Assembly (NCBI RefSeq): GCF_000685095.1
Contig: NZ_BAYE01000006.1
Span: 186,001-250,000, forward strand
Length of the DNA stretch: 64,000 bases
Source of the DNA: Paraburkholderia caledonica NBRC 102488
Lineage (GTDB): Bacteria; Pseudomonadota; Gammaproteobacteria; Burkholderiales; Burkholderiaceae
Direction of reading: 5' to 3'
Positions 1 through 8,361 of this stretch are shown piece by piece (positions within the stretch are counted from its first letter, which is position 1; the number at the start of each line of letters is the position of its first letter). The notes beneath the pieces were generated by a model. It made no database searches. It worked only from the letters and a program-made list of their open reading frames with translations, and was not told the origin of the DNA. A program made the translations under genes and the position numbers.

Positions 1-615
1 AATGAGCGACAGGCTCTCGGGTGTGGTGATCAGCGCGGACGGCATGCGCCGGTTCTGCCGCGCGCGTTCTGCGGAGGATGTGTCGCCGGTTCGCAGACCC
101 ACTGTCCATGGCACAGCCAGTTCGGTTGCCGAGCTTTGCAGTGCACGCGCGGTGTCGGCCGCGAGTGCGCGCATTGGCGTGATCCAGAGAACCGTGAGTG
201 GCTCGGGCTGAGTCGCTGCCGCTCGTTTCCGGGTGACAGTGGGTGCGGACGACGCGCTCGAAGCAAGGGCGGCGAGCGCGCCGAACCATACGGCCCACGT
301 CTTACCTGCCCCAGTGGTTGCGTGCAGCAACCCACTCGCGCCTCGTTCCATTTCGCGCCAGACTTTGCGCTGAAAGTCGAAAGGCTGCCAGCCGCGCGCC
401 TCGAACCACGCGTGAAGCTTGTCGGCGAAAGGGCGGCGCGCCGCATCTTCGTCGATGGCGAATGGCAGCGGCTCGAATGCCGGCTCACGCGCGTCGAGCC
501 GCGCCTGCTGCTCGCGGCTGCGCGGAATGCGTCGCGGCCGGGGCGCGCGACGCCGCTCCGGCATAGCCGTGGGCGGTGGAACTTCGCGGTTGTCGGGATC
601 GGCCGGTTCACTCAT
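1..615 (-). CDS. Ligase-associated DEXH-box (Lhr-type) ATP-dependent DNA helicase, N-terminal part
   Basis: The gene runs off the left edge, so only about 205 N-terminal residues are visible. After a basic, proline/arginine-rich leader comes a Q-motif-like stretch ([14 protein letters not shown]), Walker A/motif I ATTGAGKT, motif Ia TPMRALAAD and motif Ib TTPESLSL. The TTPESL form is typical of Lhr-like superfamily 2 helicases, which translocate 3'-5' on ssDNA. In proteobacteria this subfamily is usually encoded with an ATP-dependent DNA ligase and a metallo-beta-lactamase-fold exonuclease, so those are expected further left. The start is the first ATG of the frame, and the preceding codons lack helicase homology. 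The DEXH box itself and the C-terminal half lie outside the window. High confidence in helicase, moderate in subfamily. Confidence 0.8.
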   Translation of the reverse strand, partial: MSEPADPDNREVPPPTAMPERRRAPRPRRIPRSREQQARLDAREPAFEPLPFAIDEDAARRPFADKLHAWFEARGWQPFDFQRKVWREMERGASGLLHATTGAGKTWAVWFGALAALASSASSAPTVTRKRAAATQPEPLTVLWITPMRALAADTARALQSSATELAVPWTVGLRTGDTSSAERARQNRRMPSALITTPESLSLI

Positions 616-785
616 CGAAAGCGCTCATTGGCATCGGGTTCGCATCGCGGCGATCGTTCGCAATGCAGCTTCTGTGTGGACCATGCATGTACCGTGCTGG
701 TTCACCATATCCTCGCACTCCCACTTTGTGACCGTCCGTGATTAAATGCCGTGGCTTCACGTGTGCTTTGATAACGGAGTCTACG

Positions 786-1643
786 GTGAATAACAAGCTC
801 GCGTCGTTACCTTCGGCGCCATTGCAAATTGCCGCTGCGCAGGCGCAACCGGTTTGCGGGGACGTGACGGCGAACATAGCGAAGACGGTCGAATTGACCG
901 GTCGTGCCGCCGATCGCGGCGCAAGACTGGTGGTTTTTCCCGAGAAATTCCTGAGCGGATATGAACCCGGCCTGATTGCGGGCAATCCGTCGGAATACGC
1001 GTTCGGTCAATCGGATTCGCGGCTCGACCCGATTCGTGAAGCGTGCCACCGGCATGCCATTGCCGCGATTGTCGGCGCGGCCACGCGCGACGCCGATGGA
1101 CTACACATCTCATCGCTCGTGTTCGATCGTCGCGGCGAAGACGTCGAGCCTTACCACAAGCAGTATCTGTATAAAAGCGAAGCGGAAATCTACCGTGCAG
1201 GCATGCGAGGCTGCATGCTGGAACTCGACGGATGGCGGCTCGCGCTCGGCGTGTGCTACGACTCGGGCTTTCCCGAACACGCACGTCATGCGGCTGTGAA
1301 CGGTGCGCATGCCTATCTGGTGAGTGGATTGTTCAGCGTCAAGTCCGGCTATCGCCAGTTACGTGTCTGGTTCCCTGCCCGCGCCTTCGACAACACAATG
1401 TATGTTCTGTTGTCCAACCATGTCGGTACCACCGGCGGCTGGGATACGTGCGGCGCGAGCGCGATCTGGACTCCGTATGGCGACGTGATTGCAGAAGCCG
1501 GTCGCGAGCGGGAAGAAGTGATTAGTGCTTTGCTCGACCCCGCGGTTCTTGCCGATGTCCGGCAACGCGAAACGGCACTTGCGGACTTCGTCGCGCATGT
1601 CGACGCGCCGGCGCGCGACCATGCAATAAGGCGGATAGATTGA
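786..1643 (+). CDS. Carbon-nitrogen hydrolase (nitrilase superfamily)
   Basis: A 285-residue cytosolic amidase/nitrilase-fold enzyme with a readable Glu-Lys-Cys catalytic triad: E53 in VVFPEKFLSG, K125 in HKQYLYK and C157 in GVCYDSGFPE. The family hydrolyses non-peptide C-N bonds such as amides, carbamoyl groups and omega-amides; nothing nearby fixes the substrate. The GTG at 786 is chosen because a GGAG box lies 6-7 bp upstream, while an in-frame ATG at 738 has no ribosome-binding site. From that GTG the protein begins just before the first beta strand (LQIAAAQAQP) at normal family length. It stands alone between a divergent helicase gene and the FKBP gene. Confidence 0.85.
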   Translation: MNNKLASLPSAPLQIAAAQAQPVCGDVTANIAKTVELTGRAADRGARLVVFPEKFLSGYEPGLIAGNPSEYAFGQSDSRLDPIREACHRHAIAAIVGAATRDADGLHISSLVFDRRGEDVEPYHKQYLYKSEAEIYRAGMRGCMLELDGWRLALGVCYDSGFPEHARHAAVNGAHAYLVSGLFSVKSGYRQLRVWFPARAFDNTMYVLLSNHVGTTGGWDTCGASAIWTPYGDVIAEAGREREEVISALLDPAVLADVRQRETALADFVAHVDAPARDHAIRRID

Positions 1644-1700
1644 CGGCACGCAGCAGTCGTTGCGCTAGAATGATCTGTACTACCCATCTGGAGATTCGTT

Positions 1701-2102
1701 TTGAAATCTATCGTTGCTCTGCTCGCTGCCACTGTACTTTCGTCCACCGCAATGGCCGCCGCTCCGGCTACGGAGAAGCTGCCTTCAGGCGTGATCGTCG
1801 AGCACCTCGTGCAGGGTACCGGCGCGCAGCCCGCGGCCACCGATGTCGTCAAGGTCAACTATCGTGGCACGCTTGCCAACGGCACTGAATTCGACGCTTC
1901 CGCAAAGCACGGCGGCGCCGCGACATTCCCGCTCAACCGTGTCATTCCTTGCTGGACGCAGGGCGTCCAGACCATGAAAGTGGGCGGCAAGGCCAAATTG
2001 ACCTGCCCAGCCGCTACCGCTTACGGTAGCCGCGGCGTGGGCGTTATTCCGCCGAACAGCGACTTGACGTTCGAAGTCGAGCTGGTCGACATAGTGAAAT
2101 AA
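1701..2102 (+). CDS. Periplasmic FKBP-type peptidyl-prolyl cis-trans isomerase
   Basis: A 133-residue protein with a cleavable signal peptide (MKSIVALLAATVLSSTAMAA) followed by one FKBP domain. Recognisable FKBP segments are VKVNYRGTLANGTEFDAS, FPLNRVIPCWTQGVQTMKVGGKAK, TAYGSRGVG and IPPNSDLTFEVELVDI. It should catalyse proline isomerisation during folding of exported proteins. Two cysteines (IPCW and LTCP) are placed where many periplasmic FKBPs of this group also have Cys, so a disulfide is possible. The start is TTG at 1701, supported by a GGAG box 7 bp upstream and by the signal peptide beginning exactly there. A strong terminator follows. Confidence 0.92.
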   Translation: MKSIVALLAATVLSSTAMAAAPATEKLPSGVIVEHLVQGTGAQPAATDVVKVNYRGTLANGTEFDASAKHGGAATFPLNRVIPCWTQGVQTMKVGGKAKLTCPAATAYGSRGVGVIPPNSDLTFEVELVDIVK

Positions 2103-2130
2103 GGCGGCGCAGAATGCGCTGAAAAACGGG

Positions 2131-2162
2131 CCCCGCTACGGATAACGCAGCGGGGTTTTTTT
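2131..2162 (+). terminator. Rho-independent terminator after the FKBP gene
   Basis: A perfect 7-bp stem (CCCCGCT at 2131-2137 with AGCGGGG at 2149-2155) is followed directly by seven T residues. It lies 28 bp past the FKBP stop codon. A second small hairpin, GGCATTG-gga-CAATGCC, follows at 2171-2187 without a T-tract. Confidence 0.85.
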
Positions 2163-2328
2163 ATGGGCATGGCATTGGGACAATGCCAGTCGGCGCACGC
2201 GGACAGGAACACATCATCAAACAATAAGAAAGAACACCGGCAAGCAGCGGCATGCTTTTAACTCACCGTCCGCTCGCTCGTTTACCAATGCTGTTGCTGT
2301 CATTCATCGTGCAGTAGGAGCGTATGCC

Positions 2329-3402
2329 ATGAACATCGACTTTCACTACGGCGTGGTCTATATCGTTGCCCGAGTTGGCGGGATGACGCCCAGCGAGGCG
2401 CTGACTGTCGCCCATGCCTGCCAGTATGTCGACGACGCGACCACGCCGGGCATCCTCCGTTTTCAGGGCGGAGAAACATTCGAGCGCTTCGCCACCGCCC
2501 ATAAGACGTTCGACTACGCCAATACCGAGAACGACCAGAACCGGCTCGTATGGGCGCCGTTCCATTTTCTGCCGGCAGGAGTGGGCGCAACGCTGGAGGA
2601 AAAAGCCGTGTGCCGTGCGGACAGCGCAGTCGCGCGCGAGGTCGTACGGCGTGCGATCCGTCAGCGCGGCGCGGAGATGGGCTTGCATCGTCTCGGGGTC
2701 ACGCTTCATACGTATGTCGATACATGGGCGCATCAGGGATTTGCCGGTATCGAAAGTCCGGGGAACCGGGTTCATTCACTCGTGGCGCAGGATTGCACGC
2801 GTCATGGCTGGCTGGCCAACCTCACGCTCGCGATGCAGCACCTGATCCAGCACGTCGAGGAAGATGTCCTTACGCTCGCACTGCCCGTCGGACACGGTGC
2901 TGCCTTGCACTATCCGGATCAGCCGTGGGCAAAGTGGCACTACATCGACGGCCGGAACACGCTGATACAGAGACATAATCTGCCCGAATTCGTCGCGGCC
3001 GCGGATATGGCGTGCCGCGCGGTGCGCGCGTACGTGGCCGGGCGAGAAGACTTCGAAAACGAAGCGGGGCTGCCGGAAAACGTCAAAGAGGCCGTGACGG
3101 AATTGCTCGATACCAACCGGATCATGGACGACAACGAGCGCTTGCGCGCTGTCTGCGAGGTAGTCGGGAACGGCGGTATTCCCGGCTTGAAAGAGCCCAT
3201 TCCGGATTACGTCCCCAAAGGCGTCGGCTCATGGAAATACAAAGCCACCGGACTTCGCTCTGAAGACGACTCCGGCGACAAACCGGTCTGGACCGAGGCA
3301 TTCGAAAAGAGCGATTACCGGCTCTTTCACGACGCCGTCAAACAGCACCGTTTCTTGACGACCCAGGAGATCCTGCCCGCCTATGGCCTGCGGATTGCCT
3401 GA
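2329..3402 (+). CDS. DUF6765-like protein with His/Asp-rich phospholipase C/P1-nuclease-like core
   Basis: A 357-residue protein without signal peptide or membrane segment. It begins MNIDFHYGVVYIVARVGGMTPSEA and has conserved-looking His/Asp clusters: VAHACQYVDDAT, HTYVDTWAHQGFAG and GHGAALHYPDQPWAKWHYIDGR. The HxxxDxxxH spacing in HTYVDTWAH resembles the zinc-binding helix of the zinc-dependent phospholipase C/S1-P1 nuclease fold, so a metal-dependent hydrolase is a reasonable guess. I believe it belongs to the uncharacterised DUF6765 family, but this is from memory of family patterns. The start has a TAGGAG box 9 bp upstream. It is flanked by a terminator upstream and 220 bp of non-coding DNA downstream. 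Confidence 0.65.
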   Translation: MNIDFHYGVVYIVARVGGMTPSEALTVAHACQYVDDATTPGILRFQGGETFERFATAHKTFDYANTENDQNRLVWAPFHFLPAGVGATLEEKAVCRADSAVAREVVRRAIRQRGAEMGLHRLGVTLHTYVDTWAHQGFAGIESPGNRVHSLVAQDCTRHGWLANLTLAMQHLIQHVEEDVLTLALPVGHGAALHYPDQPWAKWHYIDGRNTLIQRHNLPEFVAAADMACRAVRAYVAGREDFENEAGLPENVKEAVTELLDTNRIMDDNERLRAVCEVVGNGGIPGLKEPIPDYVPKGVGSWKYKATGLRSEDDSGDKPVWTEAFEKSDYRLFHDAVKQHRFLTTQEILPAYGLRIA

Positions 3403-3623
3403 CGTGCGTCCTTTTCAAAGCTCGGGTTTGCGAGGCTAATCTGCCCGCTGGACACGCGCAGAAAGGGCATCGCAAGACCAGTAACGCATGGTTACCGGCC
3501 AAAGCGGCGTTAAAAAACGAACTGGAAGCCTTTGAATATTCGAATGCTTGCCTATAGTAGAAGCGAGTATTGCCGCGACGCATAGTGGCGGCTCTTTCTT
3601 TATATAGGTGACGGGGTACCGAC

Positions 3624-3962
3624 ATGACGCCATCGAATGCTGCGATATATCAGTCGCAGACTTGCACGCCCGAGTCGTTGCGAACACTGGCCGGCTACCT
3701 GGAACTCGCGCTCGACGAGGGGGAAAGCGTGGTCCTGATGCGGATAGGTACGCAGGTACGCAGCGTTTATGTCGGCGATCCGTCCGGCGTTTTCGAGAAC
3801 CTGCGGGACGAAGGCGTCATACCTGCCCAGCAGGCGGACGAGATCCTGGCGTTGACGAGAATCGGCCTCAACAGGATCACTGCCGACGACCAGCAGTACC
3901 GTTTCTTGCGCGGCGTCAGGTACATTGCCGACCGCCAGGTTGCTGTGTTTACGCCGACCTGA
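3624..3962 (+). CDS. Hypothetical protein, 112 aa
   Basis: A small soluble, acidic protein I do not recognise. It has no signal peptide, membrane segment or cysteine-rich motif, apart from one Cys near the N-terminus (SQTCTPESLRTLAGYLELALDEGE). The pattern of short helices and strands (VVLMRIGTQVRSVYVGD) suggests one compact alpha/beta domain. The ATG follows GTGACGGGGTAC, a weak ribosome-binding region. An AT-richer upstream stretch (3530-3560) has TTGAAT and TATAGT hexamers separated by only 15 bp, so a promoter is possible but not convincing. The gene sits directly upstream of the H-NS-like gene in the same orientation, separated by 253 bp of lower-GC non-coding DNA. Confidence 0.55.
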   Translation: MTPSNAAIYQSQTCTPESLRTLAGYLELALDEGESVVLMRIGTQVRSVYVGDPSGVFENLRDEGVIPAQQADEILALTRIGLNRITADDQQYRFLRGVRYIADRQVAVFTPT

Positions 3963-4215
3963 TCTGTCCTGCAACAATTGGAAAGATAAAGAGAAGGCGA
4001 ATAGCAGAAAGAAGTAAGCCGATAGTGAGACCAAAAAAACATCGAGGGCAAAGAACGAAGGCTCGAAAAAGGCGTCTATCGAGTGCATCGAAGAAAAGTT
4101 TCGTACTCCGGCACGCATAGCTGAAATAAACTGGGGTTTTTACGGCCACTCGACTATGCCTTTCTGACGCTATTCATGGCATAGTTCGATCGATTACCAC
4201 ATAAGGAGCAATTCA
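3963..4215. other. AT-rich intergenic region upstream of the H-NS-like gene
   Basis: 253 bp without a convincing gene. The stretch 3965-4110 is purine/A-rich and visibly lower in GC than the flanking genes, as is common for DNA bound and silenced by H-NS proteins. It presumably holds the H-NS-like gene's promoter, but no clear -35/-10 pair could be assigned. The ribosome-binding site AAGGAG lies at about 4203-4208. Confidence 0.4.
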
Positions 4216-5088
4216 ATGCCCACGTTAGAGCAGATCCAGGCAAAGCTTAAGAAGCTCCAGGCGCAAGCTGACATCCTGATTGCAAGGAAAGCACAAGTCG
4301 CAATCGACCAGATCCGCGACCTGATGCTCAAGCACGGCCTGACCACCGCAGATATCGAAGCCAAAGCAAAAGCGCGGCGAGAAGCCAATCGTCTTAATGG
4401 AAATACTGCAAGCGGCAATGCAAAGATTGCAGTTGCCGGCCAGAAAGTACCCAAGTATCGCGATCATAAAACAGGCGCGACCTGGACCGGACACGGTCGC
4501 GCGCCGGGTTGGATCGTCAGTGCAAAAGACCGGAGCGTGTTTCTGATCGACGGCGCAAGCGAATCGAACGGATTCACGAAGCTTGCCGCTAGTGGCGCGA
4601 AAGGCAAAGGTCAGCCCAAAGGCGCGCAACCGCCCAAGTATCGTCATCCAACCACTGGTGCGACGTGGAGCGGACGCGGCCCTGCGCCCGCATGGCTCGC
4701 ATCGGTTAAAGATCGCACCAGGTTCCTGATAGATAGCAGTGCAGCACCGGCGTCTGGCGCTGCGAGCCAGAAAACGGCAGGCAAGGCGAAGTCGGCAGCC
4801 ACGAGCGGCGTTGTCAGTAAGAAGGCCGCCGCGAAAAAAGTCGTGGCGAAAAAGGCGAAGGCGGGAGCGCAATCGGTAACGGCCAAAACAGCCGCAGTAA
4901 AAAAGTCAGCCGCGAAGAAAGTTACTGCGCGAAAGACAACCGCGAAAAAGGCTGCAACAAAGGCCGCAACGAAAGCTGCAACGAAAGTCGCTAGCAAGGC
5001 GCCAGGCCGCAAGAGGACGGCAAAAGCGGAAACGGCAACAGTAAGCACGTCCGCACCGGTCGCTTCCACTGTGCAAGCCGGCGCGTAA
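4216..5088 (+). CDS. H-NS family nucleoid protein with duplicated DNA-binding domain and histone H1-like tail
   Basis: A 290-residue nucleoid-associated protein with three parts. Residues 1-60 form a helical oligomerisation region (LEQIQAKLKKLQAQADILIARK). Two consecutive H-NS C-terminal DNA-binding modules follow at about 79-112 (PKYRDHKTGATWTGHGRAPGWI) and 130-163 (PKYRHPTTGATWSGRGPAPAWL), 51 residues apart. Residues 165-290 are an Ala/Lys-rich tail (KKAAAKK, KAATKAATK) resembling bacterial histone H1-like proteins. Ordinary H-NS homologues are about 90-135 residues with one module. The GRG/GHG loop is the AT-minor-groove-reading element of this family. It probably bridges and compacts DNA. 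AAGGAG lies 9 bp before the ATG. Confidence 0.88.
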   Translation: MPTLEQIQAKLKKLQAQADILIARKAQVAIDQIRDLMLKHGLTTADIEAKAKARREANRLNGNTASGNAKIAVAGQKVPKYRDHKTGATWTGHGRAPGWIVSAKDRSVFLIDGASESNGFTKLAASGAKGKGQPKGAQPPKYRHPTTGATWSGRGPAPAWLASVKDRTRFLIDSSAAPASGAASQKTAGKAKSAATSGVVSKKAAAKKVVAKKAKAGAQSVTAKTAAVKKSAAKKVTARKTTAKKAATKAATKAATKVASKAPGRKRTAKAETATVSTSAPVASTVQAGA

Positions 5089-5110
5089 GCGTACTGGAAT
5101 AACGAAGTAC

Positions 5111-5596
5111 ATGACCAACGCGCTCGAATCATCCCAGCAGGAGGACCAGGTTCTTCTGCTGGACTCAGTTCCTCATCCCGCAGACGACGCTGCCGAACCG
5201 TTCCTTGTCGCGAGCGACCGGCGTGTGATTCTCGCTTATCCCATTGCGGAGTCCGACTTCGAGCGGTTCGGTCCATTCGATCCGGACGACGACCCATTCT
5301 GCGCGGTGCTGTTTCCCGACACCACGTTTCATCGACTTGGGCCGCCGGGCGAGCACGAAATGCAGATCCACCCGCTTGCGTCGCAAGGTCTCGCTGCTTT
5401 CTCGGTCCACGAAGTCATCAATTCGTCTCTTGTCGAAGAGCTTTCTACAGTTTCGTTGCCCGAACCCACGAGGCGCCATTTCGTCATTACGTTTCAGCAA
5501 TCGACGTTCGAATGTGTCGCGTCTGATTACACCGTGGTTGGCGTGTATGGCGCGGTGGAGATCGCCAGCCGCGAAGCATTTGCGCTGGTGCGGTAG
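5111..5596 (+). CDS. Hypothetical protein, 161 aa
   Basis: An acidic, soluble protein that I do not recognise. It starts 22 bp after the H-NS-like gene and may share its transcript. Visible features are an Asp/Pro-rich stretch (FGPFDPDDDPFCAVLFPDTTFHRLGPPGEHE) and a beta-rich C-terminal half (RRHFVITFQQSTFECVASDYTVVGVYGAVEIASREAFALVR). There is no signal peptide or membrane segment. The ATG at 5111 follows GGAATAACGAAGTAC, a modest ribosome-binding region. Codon use is ordinary for the region, with strong third-position GC, which supports real coding. Confidence 0.6.
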   Translation: MTNALESSQQEDQVLLLDSVPHPADDAAEPFLVASDRRVILAYPIAESDFERFGPFDPDDDPFCAVLFPDTTFHRLGPPGEHEMQIHPLASQGLAAFSVHEVINSSLVEELSTVSLPEPTRRHFVITFQQSTFECVASDYTVVGVYGAVEIASREAFALVR

Positions 5597-5648
5597 GCGA
5601 ATCGGCCGCAGCGCCCATGTCGCGCGGCGCGACTCACCTTTCTTCGCG

Positions 5649-6230
5649 CTAGTGGCCCGGGTCGATTAAAGGCCGGTCCGGGTCCGCAAGCGTTTTATAC
5701 GGCAGTCTTGCGGCATGGGGATTAGTGGTCGTGTCGTCGATCACGCGTTCAACGTCCGCGGTTTTCGCGAGTTCGGAAAGGAATGTCTGCTTGTCAAAGC
5801 TTGCAGCAACGCAACCCTGCACATAGATAAACCGGCGTTGCAACGTGAGCCACAACGTCGACTGTTCGCGCCAATGCGTGGCGGTATTGATGTTGGCGAG
5901 ACGCCGCTGTACGGCTTCGGCGATTTCAGCATCGTACAAATAGGCGTTCGATAAACGGCAGCGGCCTTCTATCCAGCAGCTGTTGCCGCGTTCAATGCGG
6001 TAATGACTGTCTGCGAGCCATTCCTGTTCGGTTTCGAGCGGTCCCAACGGCACTGGGCATCCGTCAATCGCTTCAGATATCTGAAAGAACGGATCGTGTC
6101 CGCGATTAATGCGCTCTTCCTCGCCTTGGGCACCGGGCGAAACTGAAGCCAACGCTGACGCCAGTATCACCCACATACATAGCGCCGCGCATTGCGATGC
6201 ACTGGCGGGCGTCCGCATTAATCGTCTCAT
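5649..6230 (-). CDS. Exported BON-domain protein
   Basis: About 193 residues. The N-terminus MRRLMRTPASASQCAALCMWVILASALASVSPGAQG is a basic region plus hydrophobic core and Ala-x-Ala-type cleavage region, indicating export to the periplasm. The C-terminal half resembles a BON domain: YLYDAEIAEAVQRRLANIN is the amphipathic helix, LWLTLQRRFIYVQGCVAA a strand-turn-strand, and FLSELAKTADVERVIDDTT matches the usual 'a...v.gV..V.n.l' segment. BON proteins associate with the envelope or phospholipids. The ATG at 6230 has GGAG 9 bp upstream; a longer frame to 6299 would disrupt the signal peptide. It lies just downstream of the two-component genes and may be read through from them. Confidence 0.65.
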   Translation of the reverse strand: MRRLMRTPASASQCAALCMWVILASALASVSPGAQGEEERINRGHDPFFQISEAIDGCPVPLGPLETEQEWLADSHYRIERGNSCWIEGRCRLSNAYLYDAEIAEAVQRRLANINTATHWREQSTLWLTLQRRFIYVQGCVAASFDKQTFLSELAKTADVERVIDDTTTNPHAARLPYKTLADPDRPLIDPGH

Positions 6231-6273
6231 TGTCTTTGTCTCCACTCGGTGTGCAGCGAGACATTGTTTCGTA

Positions 6274-6921
6274 TTAACGGCTCGCGCGCCGGTTCTCAAC
6301 CGCGAACTTGATCAGTTCAGCCTGACCTTCGATATCGAGCTTGCGTTTCAAATTCAGACGATGCGTCTCCACAGTACGCACTGACAGATCATTACGTTGA
6401 GCGATCTGCTTGCTCGACAAGCCCTCGGCGAGTGCATCGAGAATATCGCGTTCGCGCGGCGTAAGCCGCTCGACCGGCGATTGCATGGCCGACGCTTGAA
6501 TCAGCCGGGCACCGAGTCCCGCGCTGAAATACGTCTTGCCGTCGAGCACTGTGCCGATCGCCTGAATGATTTCGGTCGCCGGTGAGTCCTTCAGTACATA
6601 ACCGCTCGCGCCTGCACGCACGGCCTGCGTGACGTATTCGAGGTTGTCGTGCATGGACAGCATCAATACTCGAATTGCCGGAAAGCGCTCATGGAACATG
6701 CCGGCGAGCGCAATGCCGTTCATTCCGTTCATGCCGACGTCCATTAACACGAGATGAGGTTCATGACTCTCCGCGAGCGCAAGTGCTTCCTGCGCATTGC
6801 CGGCTTCGCCGACAACCTCGATGTTGCGCACGGCTTCGAGCCGCGCGCGCAGCCCGTCGCGTACGAGTGGGTGATCGTCGACCAGGATAAGGCGGGCCGC
6901 TGCGTGCGAGATGTCGTTCAT
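6274..6921 (-). CDS. NarL/FixJ-family response regulator
   Basis: 215 residues. The receiver domain occupies roughly 10-125, with the acidic pair in LILVDDHPLV, phospho-acceptor D61 in LVLMDVGMNGMNG and the K of GYVLKDSPA. A LuxR-type helix-turn-helix follows at about 152-208 (LTPRERDILDALAEGLSSKQIAQRNDLSVRTVETHR). It overlaps the kinase gene by 4 bp (ATGA), so the two are translationally coupled. It probably activates the divergent DUF3311/symporter genes; the three TACGTA sites at 8362-8390 are candidate targets because NarL-family proteins often read TAC-N-containing heptamers. Target assignment is inference. Confidence 0.93.
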   Translation of the reverse strand: MNDISHAAARLILVDDHPLVRDGLRARLEAVRNIEVVGEAGNAQEALALAESHEPHLVLMDVGMNGMNGIALAGMFHERFPAIRVLMLSMHDNLEYVTQAVRAGASGYVLKDSPATEIIQAIGTVLDGKTYFSAGLGARLIQASAMQSPVERLTPRERDILDALAEGLSSKQIAQRNDLSVRTVETHRLNLKRKLDIEGQAELIKFAVENRRASR

Positions 6922-8339
6922 AAAGAGGTCTCCTGCAGGCTCGGGGTAGCAAGCTCCGTTGTGCCGACGCCGAGCGGCACGCGCGCCGTGACCAGCGTAT
7001 GGCCGGGCTGGGAACTGAGTGCAAGCGTTCCCCCTAGTGCTTCTACGCGCTCGCGCATGTTGCGCAGGCCCACGCCTGAGCGGCGGCCAACGAAGGCGTG
7101 CGTGACGTCGAAACCCGAGCCGTTGTCCGCGATTGTCAGTGTGACCGCGTCGTGGGCGATTTCCAATGCGAGCGCCGCGCTCGACGCGTGCGCGTGGCGC
7201 ACGATGTTGGTCAGCGCTTCCTGTGCGATACGAAACAGCACCGTGTTGACCGCATCGGGCAAAGGCGGCGCATGAGTGTGTGCAATTTGCGTGAAGCCGA
7301 TTTCAATTCCCGATTGTTCGCTTAGTTCGCGGCTGAGTTGTTCGATGGCTGCCGCGACGCCAAGGTCGTCGAGCATCGACGGGCGCAGCGCATGGGAAAT
7401 GCGGCGCACTTCACGCAAGGTATCGCCGAGACGCGTGAGACTCGTGGAGAGCGCGGCTTCGGCGGCAGGCACGCGGGTTTCGCTGCGTTCGAAGCGGGCA
7501 AGCGCGGACTCGAGCAGCAGTTTCACCGACACCATCATCTGGCTAATGCCGTCGTGCAATTCACGCGACAGCCGCGCGCGTTCGTTCTCCTGCGACTCGA
7601 CAACCTGTTGCGCAAGCCGCTTCAGTTTCGCGTCCGCGCTGCGATATTCGGTGACGTTGAGCACAAGCGCGCACAGTGCAATCGCGGCGAGTCCGGCCAG
7701 CGCGATCGCGTCGATCCACATCATGGTGCGGTCGATATTCATCGCCGCCCGTTCGTCGATGTGCGCGAGCGTTGTGTCGACGTCGTCGAGATAGATACCT
7801 GTGCCGATCATCCAGCCCCAGCGCTCGAGCGGCACGACATAGCCGAGTTTTGACGCCAGTTTGCCCGTCGACGGACGATGCCACAGATAACGCACATAGC
7901 CGCCGCCTTGCGACGCCGCGGCGAGCAGTTTGCGGATGGTCGGCACGCCTTGCGGATCGCGCAATTCCGATAGATCGCGCCCTACGAGGTCCGGTTCGCG
8001 CGGATGCATCAGCGAGCGGCCGTGCATGTCGTAGACAAAGAAATAACCGTCTTTGCCGAAATCCATCTTTTCAAGGACGTCGAGCGCTCGCGTGCGGCGC
8101 AGTGCATCGTCGCGCGCATTGTCCTGGCTTGCTTCATAAAGCGGTGCGATTGCGGAAGTAGCCAGTTCCACATAATGCTTGAGCTCGATTTCCTTGCTGG
8201 TCATGTACGCAGCCTGGGTCGTCGCGTGCTGCGTCTGCGCGAGCGCGGTCGCTTCGCGGCGCACACCGATTTCGATGCTGGCAATAGCCGCGAGAAAAGG
8301 CACGATCGCCAGCAGAACAATCTTGGCTTTAAGTTTCAT
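6918..8339 (-). CDS. Cache-domain sensor histidine kinase (HisKA_3 family)
   Basis: 473 residues. TM1 is at about 6-24 (IVLLAIVPFLAAIASIEI), then a periplasmic single-Cache domain (about 30-195, with GKDGYFFVYDMHGRSLMHP and WGWMIGTGIYLDDVD) and TM2 at about 208-230. The dimerisation/phosphoacceptor helix has H262 in RLSRELHDGISQ, and the HATPase has ALTNIVRHAHAS (N box), DNGSGFD and GVGLRNMRERVEALGG. Single-Cache kinases of this type usually sense small carboxylates. With the response regulator it forms a pair divergent from a monocarboxylate-type symporter, like the mctSR-mctP arrangement known in rhizobia. Short organic acids are therefore the inferred ligand. Confidence 0.9.
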   Translation of the reverse strand: MKLKAKIVLLAIVPFLAAIASIEIGVRREATALAQTQHATTQAAYMTSKEIELKHYVELATSAIAPLYEASQDNARDDALRRTRALDVLEKMDFGKDGYFFVYDMHGRSLMHPREPDLVGRDLSELRDPQGVPTIRKLLAAASQGGGYVRYLWHRPSTGKLASKLGYVVPLERWGWMIGTGIYLDDVDTTLAHIDERAAMNIDRTMMWIDAIALAGLAAIALCALVLNVTEYRSADAKLKRLAQQVVESQENERARLSRELHDGISQMMVSVKLLLESALARFERSETRVPAAEAALSTSLTRLGDTLREVRRISHALRPSMLDDLGVAAAIEQLSRELSEQSGIEIGFTQIAHTHAPPLPDAVNTVLFRIAQEALTNIVRHAHASSAALALEIAHDAVTLTIADNGSGFDVTHAFVGRRSGVGLRNMRERVEALGGTLALSSQPGHTLVTARVPLGVGTTELATPSLQETSL

Positions 8340-8361
8340 CGTTGAAAAACGGCCGGTAGGC

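Noticed and set aside
3532..3558. Promoter TTGAAT / TATAGT before the 112-residue hypothetical gene
   Set aside because: The spacer is only 15 bp; kept as a remark, not as a feature.
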